Source: Pyropia yezoensis (Eukaryota > Rhodophyta > Bangiophyceae > Bangiales > Bangiaceae). From it: a DNA stretch of 64,000 bases. Of the stretch, positions 31,032 to 42,359 are shown piece after piece. Position numbers and translations under genes: made by a program. The DNA lies in NCBI GenBank assembly GCA_009829735.1, contig CM020619.1, positions 17,179,816 to 17,243,815 on the forward strand. The letters run 5' to 3'. The number at the start of each line of letters is the position of its first letter. Position 1 is the first letter of the stretch. The notes under the pieces were generated by a model, which made no database searches, was not told where the DNA came from, and was given only the letters and a program-made list of their open reading frames with translations.

Positions 31032-34000
31032 CCGTGGACCGAGTCTATTATACTCACCAAGTGCAAAGTTGCTTGGGCCCCATGACTTGTGGGGATGACC
31101 AAACCTGGTGGGTGGAGGTCCTCAAACACGTCGGAGGAACCTCGACGACTCCCCGGAGGCATGAAGATTGCGTCGATCTCTACTTTGAGGGAATGTCGTT
31201 GCTGTGACTCAACAGCAATGGGAGGATATTGGAATGGCAGGCTCTGCCGACCAATCGAGTTCATCGACGGCTAAGTCGCCGACGGTACATCGGGAGAACA
31301 TCCCGGAGTGTTTACATGGACGACTGGATGAGTTTAATCCAGAAGCATCACAAGTTGTGGAATGGTGACCTTGGGCTCATCAAGGCCACCGAACACAGAA
31401 TCGTGTTGAAGCCAGGGGCTAGGCCAGTTCGCCTGAGTCCCTACCGGTATGGGACCAGACTCACGGGAACTCACCCGAGAGCAGGTCCAACGGATGCAAG
31501 ACATGGGTGTCATTGAGCCTTGCTCAAGTGAGTGGGCCAGTCCCATAGTCTTGGTGCCCAAGTCAGACCGGCACGATGCGGTTCTGCATCGATTATCGTA
31601 AGCTAAACGAGCGGACGGTAAGGGATAGTTACCCTTACCCCGTATGGACGATTGCCTTGACTCACTCGGTGAGGCACAGTACTTTTCCACGTTGGACATG
31701 CAACGCGGGGTACTGGCAGATACCCATCCGCAAGGAGGACAGACACTTGACCACCTTCACGTGTCACTGTGGAGTTTATCAGTGTACACGGCTCCTTTTG
31801 GGCTTTGCAATGCACCTGCGACTTTCCAGCGTGCTATTGACTTGATACTTGCCGGAGTCAAGTGGCAGATCGCCCTGGTGTATCTGGACGATATCATTGT
31901 GTTCTCCGGGACTGGCCGAAGAACACTTGTCCCACTTGGACAGAGTGTTTACCCTGTTGGGTGACGCAGGAGTAACACTCAAACCTACGAAGTGTCACCT
32001 CTTTAGTAATGAGGTGGAGTACCTCGGCCATATAGTCCCGGCCAGGTCGCATTCTGGTCAATGAGAAGAACCTCATGGCCATCCGTCGGGCGAAGTTCCC
32101 CCAGACGCAGACACAACTCAGGAGCTTCCTGGGTATGTGTAACGTATACAGACGCTTTGTGGCGAACTATGCCAAAGTGTCTGCACCGTTGAACCACTTG
32201 GTAAGTTCCAAGATGCCCAAGCGCTTGGATGCTCCCAAACCCCCGGAGCAAGAAGCGTTTGATAGGTTGCGAGAGCTCCTCTGCAACCCACCGGTGTTAG
32301 CGATCCCGAGACCGGGGGCTCACTACATCGTTGATGTGGACGCAAGTTACGACCAACTCGGTTGTTGCTTACTCCAACAACAGCCTTCGGGGGAGTATTT
32401 ACCCGTTGGCTATTTCAGTAAGGGACTCTCACCCGCCCAGAAGAACTATTCTGTGACGGAGGTAGAGGGTCTTGGCGTGGTATGGGCAGTCTCCATGCTA
32501 CGGCCATACATCGAAGGAAGGGAGTTCCTCATTCGATGTGACCACAAGGCTTTGAAGTGGATACTCACCACTACAGCCTGTACGAATAACCGACTCAATC
32601 GATGGCGACTCTGCCTCGCTGAGTTCGATTATGATGTTGAATATCGGCCCAGGCCCGAAGCATGCGGTTTGCGGACGCGTTGTCTCGCATACCGACGGAT
32701 GGGAAAGACACTTCCCCTATCCCTGAGGAACTCCCTCATGTGGCAGTGACCACTCGCTCCGGAACTGTCCTCGACCCGAGGATGCCTGGCATGGCCAAAT
32801 TATTACCCGTGTCTTTGGATGAGTTTGTCCAGGCACAGGAGAACGACAAACTTTGTCGACGACTCAGGAAGGAGCTCGACCAGGCTCAACCGACTCGGTT
32901 CTTCCTGAATGACAACGGCATACTCTGCCGTAAGGGATATACCCAGGGGGACAAGCAAGTCGTCGTCCCCAAGGAGTTACGCAAGAGTATCCTCCAACGG
33001 GAGCACTCCTCACCGTTGGGTGGACACCCAGGGTCTACGAGGATGTATCAGACCCTACGTAAGAAGTACTATTGGCCATCACTCGTGGCTGATGTGTACG
33101 GATATGTAGCCGCATGCGCGACTTGCGCAAAGAATAGACTCATGGAGTCCCGGCAGACTTCTTCCATGAGACTCTTTCCTGCAACAGAGCCGTTTGCAGC
33201 GATAGCAGTGGACTTACTCGGTCCACTACCACGAACACCTGAAGGATATGAGTACCTTCTGGTGATGTGTGATCGCTTCACTAAGCTCACACGGGTATCC
33301 CCACTCAAGGATATCACAGCCGTGGACGTTCTGAGTGAGTTACTCGACGTCTGGGTTGCCAGTTATGGCATCCCCGACTCTATCCTTTCGGATAACGGAC
33401 CACAGTTTGCGTCCGTCCTGTATCAGGGAGTCATGAAGATGTTGGGGGTGCAGACGAACTTCGCCACCCCTTACCATCCCCAGACTAATGGGCAGGTGGA
33501 ACGATTCAACAGGACTCTAGTGCGCCAATTGCGTCACTATGTCCATGACCATGTAGTCACATGGGCTCGTTATGCGTCACTTCTCGTGACAGCATACAAC
33601 TCCCAGGTACACAGTAGTACGGGAGAGGCACCGTTTGCCTTCGTCTGCCCCCGACGACTTCCGTCAGTAGCTGTGGAGCGTCTCACCCAGACTGAGGGTG
33701 AGACTTCGACTCAAACACCGAGTCAGGCGAAAGCCTCCCTACTCCAGAGACTGGAGGAGATGATACCCCTTGTCCGGGCTACTATGGAGAAGGCCCAAGC
33801 CCGTTACAAGAGGTACTTCGATGTCCGAGTCAGACATCGTCGCGATCCGCTCCGAGTTGGAGATTGGATTTATGTTAACTCCCACGACAATAAGGGAGGG
33901 AAATTGGTCTTCAAGACTCTGGGACCATATCACATCCTTAAAACGGATGGACGTCGGTTAACCATCGAGAGTGATGATGGTATCCGGACAATAAATGGGA

Positions 34001-34350
34001 ATCACGCGACTCGCGCACCCGAACCCCCAGAGGGAGATCCCGCTTGGGAAAGGGCTTTGCAAGCATGGAAAGTCCCATCCTTGCCGACCTCTTCCAATAA
34101 GCCATTGGAGGCGGTGTTCGACAAGTTTGTCGGGCACGGATATGATGAGTCGGGGCGACTCATGCTCCGAGTCAGGTGGTTCGGGTATGGACCAACTTCC
34201 GACACATGGGAGTTTGTAGAGGACCTACCAGTAGAGAAGGTCCGTAGATACTGCCAGACTGTGGGCATATCTATACGCCGACGTAGCACTCGTACGTCGG
34301 GGGATGAAGTCCCTGCTCCAAGTCAGAGCAGAGCGGCAAGCCAACCATGA
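31032..34350 (+). pseudogene. pol: Second copy of chromovirus C pol, 5' part full of one-base indels
   Basis: It starts at the equivalent of 23691 in the first copy. From 31032 to about 32670 at least a dozen single-base insertions or losses break the frame (for example at about 31075, 31183, 31333, 31446, 31567, 31633, 31698, 31794, 31914, 32037, 32650 and 32669). From there to 34350 I see no difference from the first copy, and the RNase H end, integrase and chromodomain are open (32662-34350). The errors are confined to the side next to the gap, as expected for poorly polished contig ends, not for decay of a gene. Confidence 0.85.
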
Positions 34351-34478
34351 GTACAAACACATACCATGGTTCTTCAAAGATTCTCTACTAACAAAGCCGA
34401 CTATGGCACAATACAAAACGAGAAGAATACCCACCACTTTTCTCACCAAGGAAAGAACAAGTCGTTCGACCGCTGACT

Positions 34479-36395
34479 CTAGCGTTCCATATGGCCACCC
34501 CCACCACTATAGGGACCGCCCGACCACGAACCCCCAGGGTCGTAGGCCGGTAGCGGAGGGGCGTAACCCACTCGGGAGGGCCCCGGAGTGGAAGCACTGG
34601 GAGGGGCCCGCCGACTCGCGGACCCATCCCCATCGTAAGATAGATGTCCGGAGGTACTCCCTCCGTGACGCGGAAGCTGCTGCTGAGTCGACAGCAGCCG
34701 TTGGACAAACTCGTGTCCAACCGCGAGGCGAGTGACCTCAGCTGCCAATGACTGTCGCGCCGTGGCTGAGTCGCCCGACGCGAGGAAGTGACTGACACGC
34801 CGGGTGACCCAAGCCAACGTGTCAAGGGAGGCCACGAGTGAGGCCTCCACCGTGGCGTCATACATGATGGCTCCCAAGTTGGGAAGCATCTCGCCAACGC
34901 CACGCGCAATCGGCATGGGTACCGGAGTTCGGACCCGTAGCGAACCCAACGCCACGTCGGGGAAGGGCTCGAGGAACTGGAAGGGTGGAGCCTGAGTCGG
35001 CTCCACACCCCCCGAGGTCGGAGTCGCGACCCGCGGGGAAGTCGTCGGCACAGCTCGCCCGCGGCTTCGAGGGGCTCCTCGATGAGCACCACGACGAGTC
35101 GTCGCCGATGATGTCGCCCACCCAGAGCCAGGGGGCGACGTAGAGGGAGTAACCCCCTCTGCGTAGGGAAGGGAAGAGTCCCCCAACCCCTCACGCAAGA
35201 ACAGCTGTCCCTGCACCAGAGTATGGGTGACATGGACGAACTCCCGGGGTGGCTCACTCTCCAACCCCGGCTCTGGACGCTTGTTGCGGCGGAGGAAGGG
35301 TTCCAGCTGCGCCCAATCGAGTCGATTGTGCAGGGTGACCATACCCTTAAGGAGGAACGGAGCCAGGTCCCCCGCGCCCAAGGCTAACCAGTGGAAGCCA
35401 AGGGTTTCCATACCCTCCACCAGAGCCGGTGGGAGGTGCCACAGGTAACCCCGATGGACTACATCGGAGTACCAGCCCCGAGCCACCACGACCACCCAGT
35501 GCGTGGCGAGGTAGGCGAAGACCCGGTTACCCTCCGAGCTGGAGCGTAGCACGGAGCCAAAGTAGGCAACGAGGAGGGGGATCCGAGCCGGAAACCCACA
35601 AGGTACCTCCACTGTCTCCCACCACCCTGGGAGAAAAGGGTACTGGTGCTCACGCTCCTCCAGAGGTACGTGGGTGAACTCCACCCGCGACCCGTGGATG
35701 AGGAAGCCCGAGGAGCCCCGGAGTCGGAACTCCTCTCGCACCACGCCGTGTTGGGCGTGGGCGTCCTCTCCGCCCAGGTAGGGACGGGGAAGGGCACACC
35801 ACTCGGTAGACACAACCGCGTGGGTGTCGTCGATCTCCACGTCGCCCGACCCCAAGGCGAGGGAGGTTGACAACGCCTGGACTTCAGGCGCGTCCGCCAG
35901 GCAGAGTAGCGCTGGTAGGTCGCAGACCACCCCATCAGGTAGAGTCACCTGGTTGGGGTACCGACGAGTCCGGCGGTACCATACGTCGGTCCGCCGTGGC
36001 TCGGGGATGATCAAGTAGACATCCTTGAGCTTGCAGTCGGGAAGCTCCCCGACTGACTTGGGAGGCGCCCAGGCTCGGGGCCCCATAGGAGGACGGGGCC
36101 GCGGCGGGAGTAGCAGCCGTGACTCAGGAAGGCGGGGGATGGGAGTCACATCCCCTTCCGCCACCGGGTTGGAAGACCCATCCCCCGGTGGGACCACGGC
36201 CGAGGGGGCAGTAGGAGGTGACGGGGCGGGGACGGCTGAGGCGGCCGCCTCCGACCCTCGCCCGGGACGAGTCGTCTCCATGGCCGACCCCCGGCTGAGA
36301 GACTCCTCAGTCCCGAGGGCCTCCTCTCCCGTCCGTCGCTTGTCCGACAGAGACGTCGGAGACGGGGACAAAGGCCGACTCGGCTCACCCGCCAT
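34479..36395 (-). CDS. Antisense ORF (aORF) of chromovirus C, intact, function unknown
   Basis: 638 aa from ATG 36395 on the strand opposite to gag and pol, with its stop 128 bp from the pol stop. The frame is open further upstream, but that part is low-complexity leader. Residues 1-115 are Pro/Ser/Arg-rich. A conserved core covers about 120-415: ELPDCKLKDVYLIIPEPRR, then STEWCALPRPYLGG, then WWETVEVPCGFPARIP (258-273), YFGSVL, FAYLATHW, GYLWHLPPALVEGM, LHNRLDWAQLEPFLRR and FLREGLGDSSLPY. A helical segment (about 500-570) and a Gly/Ser-rich tail follow. The same motifs in the same order occur in D (43163-45106) and, more distantly, in A (725-2376). No signal peptide, membrane span, zinc finger or catalytic site is seen, so an envelope role is not supported. 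Antisense extra ORFs are known in plant Tat-lineage elements, but I see no similarity that I can name. Confidence 0.8.
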   Translation of the reverse strand: MAGEPSRPLSPSPTSLSDKRRTGEEALGTEESLSRGSAMETTRPGRGSEAAASAVPAPSPPTAPSAVVPPGDGSSNPVAEGDVTPIPRLPESRLLLPPRPRPPMGPRAWAPPKSVGELPDCKLKDVYLIIPEPRRTDVWYRRTRRYPNQVTLPDGVVCDLPALLCLADAPEVQALSTSLALGSGDVEIDDTHAVVSTEWCALPRPYLGGEDAHAQHGVVREEFRLRGSSGFLIHGSRVEFTHVPLEEREHQYPFLPGWWETVEVPCGFPARIPLLVAYFGSVLRSSSEGNRVFAYLATHWVVVVARGWYSDVVHRGYLWHLPPALVEGMETLGFHWLALGAGDLAPFLLKGMVTLHNRLDWAQLEPFLRRNKRPEPGLESEPPREFVHVTHTLVQGQLFLREGLGDSSLPYAEGVTPSTSPPGSGWATSSATTRRGAHRGAPRSRGRAVPTTSPRVATPTSGGVEPTQAPPFQFLEPFPDVALGSLRVRTPVPMPIARGVGEMLPNLGAIMYDATVEASLVASLDTLAWVTRRVSHFLASGDSATARQSLAAEVTRLAVGHEFVQRLLSTQQQLPRHGGSTSGHLSYDGDGSASRRAPPSASTPGPSRVGYAPPLPAYDPGGSWSGGPYSGGGGHMER

Positions 36396-37398
36396 CACGC
36401 GACCAACCTTGACCGACTCGGTGAGGTTGAGCACGGGGGGGGACACGACCCGCTCCCCCTCCGACGACAACCAACCTTGACCGACTCGGTGAGGTAGAGC
36501 AAGGGGGGGGGACACGACCCACACCCCCCACCGACAACGAAGAAGCCCGACACAAGGGGCAGCGCGGGGAAAACACAACCCCGCCGACGAAGAGAAGGGG
36601 GGGGGAACACGACCCGCGCCCCCACCGACAACGAAGACGCCCGACACAGGGGCGGAAGGGGGAAGACACCACCCCAACCAACGACACCAACCGCACGGCG
36701 GGAAGAGACAGACCCGCCGACGCGAGGGAGCAGCGGCGGGAAGGCACACACCCGCCCGCCCACACGAAGGGGAGAGAAGACCCCGCACCGGCGGCCGAGT
36801 CCCACCGCCGGCGACCGAGTGCAACACCCCCAACTCGGGGTGCGCACACCCCTCAACCCTGACTAGAAAGGGGGGGAAGGAGTGAGGAACACCCCGCAGA
36901 GAGCCAGCTGGGGGTGGATCGAGCTGAAGGGGGGGACACAACCCGACCCCCCGAGAGCAACCGTACCCCAACTGAAGGGGCAGGTGCAGGTCGACGTTCC
37001 GAGTGAGAACGTCGACGCCCTACTCCTCCAGTTGAGGGGCAGGGGGTGTGGCGGAGGTACGCCGACACCCAGGTTAGGGGGCTCACCCACACGTGAGTCC
37101 ACCCGTGGAGCACCCTGACCAGGTGGGGGACGACTTTCCCCCACACCTGTTTCGCGTGGAGGGGGCTCCTCTACCCAGTGTCAGGGCAGAGAGCGCACCC
37201 CACGGAGAGGGACTGCCTCTCCCGGAGGGCCCCGCCGGACGCGAGTGCATCCCCGGCGTAACCCTGGTGCACGCTAGACGCCAGCGATGCACCGTACTTT
37301 GCATCTCAACTCGGGAATTGCATCCTCCTCTCCCGGTCACTGCGACTCGCGCTGATTGGACGTCCACCGGGACGGCTGGACTTTTGAGAAGGGGGAAA
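36396..37398. other. Leader between aORF and 3' LTR with direct repeats and polypurine tract
   Basis: Contains the same CCAACCTTGACCGACTCGG direct repeats (about 36411 and 36471) and degenerate GACACGACCC units as the first copy. The purine tract GAGAAGGGGGAAA at 37386-37398 abuts the 3' LTR. Transcription of the aORF would have to start here or in the LTR on the minus strand; no TATA box is obvious. Confidence 0.65.
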
Positions 37399-37937
37399 TG
37401 TGGGAGATTGGGCCGGAATTCGGTACCAATACTTTGAAGATTCGGGTCAAGTGGACCTGACCGGAAGTCGAAATTCACCCGACCCACGATGGTGAAACTT
37501 CTGACTTCTGGACGGAAATTCGACTAGGACTTCCGACATACTAGAGCAGGGTAATGCTGCTGGTATTTGTTTCTTGGGATTTTTGCACGGGAGCCAGACG
37601 GATTTCTACGCTTTGAGTTCTTTGCATGTGGAGTGATATGATTGGTTTGTTTGAGGGTTCATTTTCTGAGTGTTTTGAGGGGTTGCGTGAGCGTGTGAGG
37701 AGGGTTGATAAGGAGGGACAGCAAGGCGGGGAGGGCCCACCTTGGCTGGCCAAGCAAGAAAACACCGTCTGGCTCCGACACATCTTGTTCGTGCCTTGGT
37801 GAGTGGACCCGCTCACCACACGCAAGTTCCGTGTTCGGCTGTGTGGAGGTGCTTGCTTCCGGTGTCCCAAGTTGGGATATCGGCAATACTCCTCTTCCTT
37901 CCCTGACTCGGGGTTGGTGCTTGGGAGTACTGCTACA
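37399..37937 (+). repeat. 3' LTR of chromovirus C (539 bp)
   Basis: TGTGGGAG...CTGCTACA, the same length as the left outer LTR and differing from it at one base that I can see. CGAGC follows, matching the five bases before 20358. Confidence 0.95.
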
Positions 37938-37942
37938 CGAGC

Positions 37943-39724
37943 GGGGGGGCAACTGCACCGGCTGCAGCGACACCGACATCAGTGACACTGCCCACGGTGG
38001 GCACAGTTCCAGTGCCGTGAACTCTTTCCACAACAGCACCCATCGCGTCAGGGAGAGGGTTCCGTGCGCCTACTGCGTCGCGGGGGCGAAGGCCTTCTCA
38101 ATCGCGCCGGCCAGGAGGTGTTGCACCATCGGAGACTGTGCCTTCCGTCGCCCCGCGGCAGTGCGCGCCGCCCTGCCGGGCGCGGTTGAGGCGGCAGTGC
38201 TTCTGCGACGCGTCAGCCACCGTGTCCCTGTTTCTTCTGTGGATGCGGCGGGGCACTTACGCGTGGGTCTCGCAGCAGCCGGCATGATGAATCCCTGTCT
38301 GGTAAAAAGCATAAGGACGCATTCCAATTCTCATGTGGGGCGGGGGAGGGAGGCGCGGGGGGATGATCGCGGATGCAGGCACAATTAGAAAAAAAAGGCA
38401 GCGTGCAATCGGTGACCTCGTCGTGCAGCACATATATCGACGCAAGGTACGAGCCACGGCGGCAGGTGCGTTGGTCAGACAGCCGTTGTAGATTTCAGCC
38501 GCAACTGTTGTCTAGCGTGACTTCCTCGCGCACGGACAAAGATTTATGATCAATTGTGAACGGACTGTGGAGTGGGAGGGGGGGGGGGCTGAGAGAGAAT
38601 GGATCGAGATGATAGTAAAGCGTGCCACAGAGGTAGATACACGTACCGTATTCGTTTAACTCAACTGGAGGATGCCAATGCACCTCGTGGCAACGAAAAG
38701 AGAGAAACCTCGCAAGCAACGGACGAGGGTGGTAAGAGTTGGCCGACACACGGACACACCCGACTCAATAACAACGGCGGGCGTGTGCCACGGCAACGAA
38801 AAAGAGGCGCCCCACCCCACCCCAGCTACCTGTGACGAGTGGACGCGCCCGTCGCAACTCCCCCCCCGCGCACCCCTTTTCGCCTGCAACCACCCCCGCA
38901 CTCATCTCAGGTCCACACTCGGCTGCGAAAGCGCGGCCTAGCCGATGCAGGACGGGGCGTACGGCCACCGCTGCAAAGAACGGGCAGGTCTTCGGCGGCC
39001 GGGCAGGGCTGGAAGATTTAATGGTAGCCAGTCCTCGGAGATGGTGAGATGGTGGCGGCATGGCACGGGTGCGCCTGTGGCCCCCACCAGGCAGCAGAAG
39101 ATCGGGGCTCGCCAGGAGGGGATGCGGGGGGGGGCGGAAGGCTGGTAAATAAGCGCGGCGGCGGCCGGAGCCCGCATCGCGCCAGCCCCCCCAGCCTTCT
39201 GTAATGCATCAAAAACGTCGTCGGACGCGGCCTACGTTGGTCTCCAACCTGTCCGGCTGGTCGGCACCACCCGTCAAATGTTGCAGAGTGACATACGGCG
39301 GAGAAGAGGGCAGGCGCCACAACAGACGCAAATACCGCCGCATTAGAGATGAGGAGGGTCGAGCCGCAGGCCATAGCTCCCGCGGCCACTACGCGGACGC
39401 GGGCGGCTATCTTGAAGACGTGAGCACCTCCATTTATGGGAGAACGGGACAGCAGGTGGAGGGAAATGGCGGGCGATTCGGCCGAGGGGGTGGAAGCAAC
39501 GAAAGCGAAGGGTGTCGTCGAGGGGGCCGGCGGAGCCGCAGGGGGCGTGGGCGGACAGCGAGGGAGCCCCAGCGTGGACATCAAGGAGGGGCTGGGGGAG
39601 GGGAGGGGGGGGGGGGGGGGGGGTTCTGTCGACAGTCAAGTAGGGCCTTAAAAGGCACCGTTCGGGCAGGCGAGCACCTCGGGGATCGCGGGCTGCAAGC
39701 GAGGGACCTGATGTGGTGTTGCTA
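37943..39724. other. Host DNA right of element C; possible small spliced minus-strand gene
   Basis: A minus-strand GTAAGTG donor at 38254-38260 and a CGTCGCAG acceptor at 38203-38210 would define a 58-bp intron, but the surrounding frame is also open without splicing (38070-38327), so coding status is undecided. The rest holds G/C runs (for example about 39604-39622) and no recognisable gene. Confidence 0.3.
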
Positions 39725-39843
39725 TTGTGCGTCCCGTAAAAGTTGGACGTGCACAGGTCGTGCAGTGTGGGTCTGATTGGTCCAGTGGCCGATATTTGAC
39801 ATGATCACGACACGAGCACGTCCACTGTTTACGGGACGCACTA
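39725..39843 (+). mobile_element. 119-bp TIR MITE, copy 1
   Basis: Ends TTGTGCGTCCCGTAAAA and TTTACGGGACGCACTA (inverted), flanked by TA at 39723-39724 and 39844-39845. It has the same length and core as the copies at 48001 and 55004. It has no coding capacity. TIR sequence and TA targets ally it with the 9.84-kb element at 2934. Confidence 0.9.
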
Positions 39844-40534
39844 TAGAGTCTGGCACACAGCCCCTCGCAGGGCTTGTGCTGTGTGGCTTATCCCCCCTGC
39901 AGGGAGCTGAGTGCCTGGCTCCTCCTGAGTGGGGCTGTGTGTGGCCAGCAAGTGCCAGCCAATTTTCAGCTTTGACGTGGCTTTCAAGAAATTGTGAGTG
40001 GAGCATCCGTGTGTGCGGATCCCCAAACCGAATGCCGCTCGAGCCCCACCGGTTCAACATGGGGCTAAGGCTATTTTGATATTGCAAACACGTCGACCAA
40101 TCGTTTCTGAACGAGGCTAAGGTAAGCGCATCCACGTCGCAGAGGAGCTTCGGTAATCACATCTTACAGTTTCCACGGTGACGCGGAGCAGACATTGGTG
40201 TAAGCTGCGCCATCTAAGGCGTGCCATAGGCCTGTCCTTGTGATCATCTCTATGGGACAAATTTCGGGCGAAGTGCAATAGGTCAGACGCAGGAGAAAGT
40301 GTTTAATGTTACAAATCCATCGCCATCCGTCACCTCCAGGAGCCCCTCCGTACAATCCGGAAGAATGAAACAGAAGTCGCGAAAGAGGAGTCCCTCCTCA
40401 GTATTCAAGAGCCCGTGACCCTTTCCTCCCTCCTCCTCGTGCATGTGCCCGAGTTTGGACACTGGTGTTACCTGCCTTGCGACCCATGGGACACAGAGGT
40501 CTAATGCCTTCACGTAGAAAGACCTTCGTAGGAA

Positions 40535-40632
40535 GTCTCTGTGGCTCAGTTGGCAGAGCGTCAGTCTCATATGAAAAGCTTCAGCAATCTGAAGGTCGCG
40601 GGTTCGAGAGAGGGATCACCCCGCCGGAGGCA
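40535..40632 (+). tRNA. tRNA-Met (CAT), elongator type, with two introns
   Basis: The acceptor stem GTCTCTG (40535-40541) pairs with CGGAGGC (40625-40631), including two G-U pairs, and the discriminator is A. The D arm is GCTC...GAGC. The anticodon arm TCAGTCTCATA...ATCTGA equals the eukaryotic elongator tRNA-Met arm once a 15-base insert (about 40572-40586) after position 37 is removed. The T stem GCGGG/CCCGC (40598-40602, 40620-40624) is perfect, but its loop has 17 bases (TTCGAGAGAGGGATCAC) rather than 7, so a second insert of about 10 bases sits in the T loop. A TTTT terminator starts 5 bases after the gene. Confidence 0.85.
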
Positions 40633-40636
40633 CTCG

Positions 40637-40640
40637 TTTT
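40637..40640 (+). terminator. RNA polymerase III terminator of tRNA-Met
   Basis: TTTT, four bases past the discriminator base. Confidence 0.7.
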
Positions 40641-42353
40641 GCATGCGTGTGACGACGTTATCTCACGTCATATGTTTTCTCTCTCAATTCTGTCGTCGTT
40701 CTGTCGATACGACCCCTTGTTTTACGAAGACGAGAGCGAAAAGTCGCAGTCTATTTTTTTTGTGCGTGATACGTTCCCGAGAACATGCCGCGCGCTAGTT
40801 TTGTGAGCTCACGACCCCAGTGCATGGGCACTTGTAGTTGCTGGAGTTTTGAATTGAATCTGTAGACGGACGGAGGATGCTCCGCGAACCAAGGAGAGGT
40901 CTTCGAAGTGGTGGTCGCGGTGGTCGAACTAGGGCTGTGCATCCTGTCGCACTTTGACAAGAACACAGGGCGAGGGCAATCAAGGAGGCGGTTTTAACAA
41001 CCCCTGAGGTCCGCCAACTCGCCGTGAAAGCACACTGGTAGCGATCCACCAAGCATGATTGGAACATTATCAGAAGCCGTAATTCCCGGGAATGGTGAAA
41101 CAAGCGCTTATCAGTGTCTCTCTGGTGATCCTTATCGCTTCTCTAGCTCCTCGTCGACCGCTCTAAAACGGAGGAGCTCGGACCTAATTAAATTTGCGCT
41201 GCACGCATCAGATCCAGACAGGATTGCGCTTTGATGGCCACGGCGACTGTAGGCGCATCGCGCCCCGTAAGCTCTTTGTCTGAACACGACATGCACAATC
41301 CATTGTTTGACGAAGATGAAACACGAAAGACCGCACTGCAAGCCACTCTTCAAGGAAGCAGGTCTCCGCGCAAATCTCTGAAACACAGACAAGGACATTT
41401 TAGGCTCTCTCGTCGCTCATAGCTATTGCTGCACGCCGAATGCTGTCGCGAATGGCAAGGACTGGGACCGCCTTCAACTTTACACGGCGTCGTCGGCAGC
41501 GCTCGTGTACTGTTTGTCGAGAATGACATGAGATTCTACGCCAAAGAAAGTACTCTCCTCTCGCAGAAGGCGCGCAAGCTAATTGGCATGTGCGGTTATT
41601 CACAGGAGCGCCTGTGAAAATCGATAGTGACGCGATTCCATGCAACAACGCCTCGTGAGAAGCTCCTGCGAAGTACTGCAAAGTACGTATTGCAGTTCTC
41701 CGAATTTTGTCGCAAGGGGACAAGAGCAAGAGCAAGTGCATTAGAGCAAGGGCAAAGCACATGCTGGGAGCAGAGAGCTCACCAATGGTTTGCTGCAGCA
41801 CGTCTCTCGAAAGAAGCTAAATAATGGTTACAGCCAAAACAGCTTTCGCAACGAACACTGGTTGGGCAAAACACTCTCGTGTTTAGTCGAATCTCGCGGG
41901 CCCTCTATCTCAGGTCAACTCTCTCAAGAACAGTTTGAAGCGCTCAACCGGTGCCTGTTCTCGTCTCGAAGTGGTCAGAAGTCCGGAAAAATTTGCAGAT
42001 CACACTTCGTACAACGAATGACCCTCATACAGAGCACTCATTGGCCAAAGAGGCACCACTGCGGCAGAGCATTGGTCACAAACAGTTTGTTATTGGTCTT
42101 TTTCACATGGGCCAGAACGTGGTAACCTACAATCTGACAGAAAAGTCTAGACCAGCGTGAACAAATTAAGTGATGGGGATTGTTCATCGACTTCTCCGTC
42201 GACTAGGCATTGAAGTCGGCATGTGTATGTCATGTTGTCACTCGGGTGACGAACGGAAGCGGCGCATGCATTGTTCAACCTTCATGCACCAGAGAAGCAC
42301 TGGGGCTCAACCAGACGCTCGCCGTCCTAGTGCAGCAATATGGATGACCGTAT
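40641..42353. other. Host DNA, no gene recognised
   Basis: Moderate GC, many short frames on both strands, none with recognisable motifs. A degenerate GAGCAAGAGCAAG stretch lies near 41720-41757. It ends at the left end of element B. Confidence 0.5.
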
Positions 42354-42359
42354 TGTGAC
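42354..42359 (+). repeat. First 6 bp of the LTR of chromovirus B
   Basis: TGTGAC, identical to the start of the A-family LTR (19589 downward). The rest of this LTR resumes at 47935 on the far side of element D. Confidence 0.7.

Larger units (their letters stand above)
20353..37942 (+). mobile_element. Chromovirus C (Ty3/gypsy), present as a tandem LTR-int-LTR-gap-int-LTR
   Basis: The outer LTRs (20358-20896 and 37399-37937) are flanked by the 5-bp duplication CGAGC (20353-20357 and 37938-37942), so the block behaves as one integration event. Between them lie a full internal region, a partial middle LTR, 500 N and a second, 5'-truncated internal region. A single element would measure 539 + 9152 + 539 bp. 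Gene order: gag, -1 frameshift, pol with C-terminal chromodomain, then an opposite-strand ORF, purine tract and LTR. I see one base difference between the outer LTRs (G versus A near 20721), which indicates a very recent insertion. Confidence 0.9.

Noticed and set aside
34479-36395. aORF as an envelope gene
   Set aside because: No signal peptide, no membrane anchor, and the wrong strand for a spliced env message.
34479-36971. Starting the C aORF at 36971, giving 830 aa
   Set aside because: The extra part is translated direct repeats and homopolymers that differ in length between copies and has no match in A or D. ATG 36395 is preferred.
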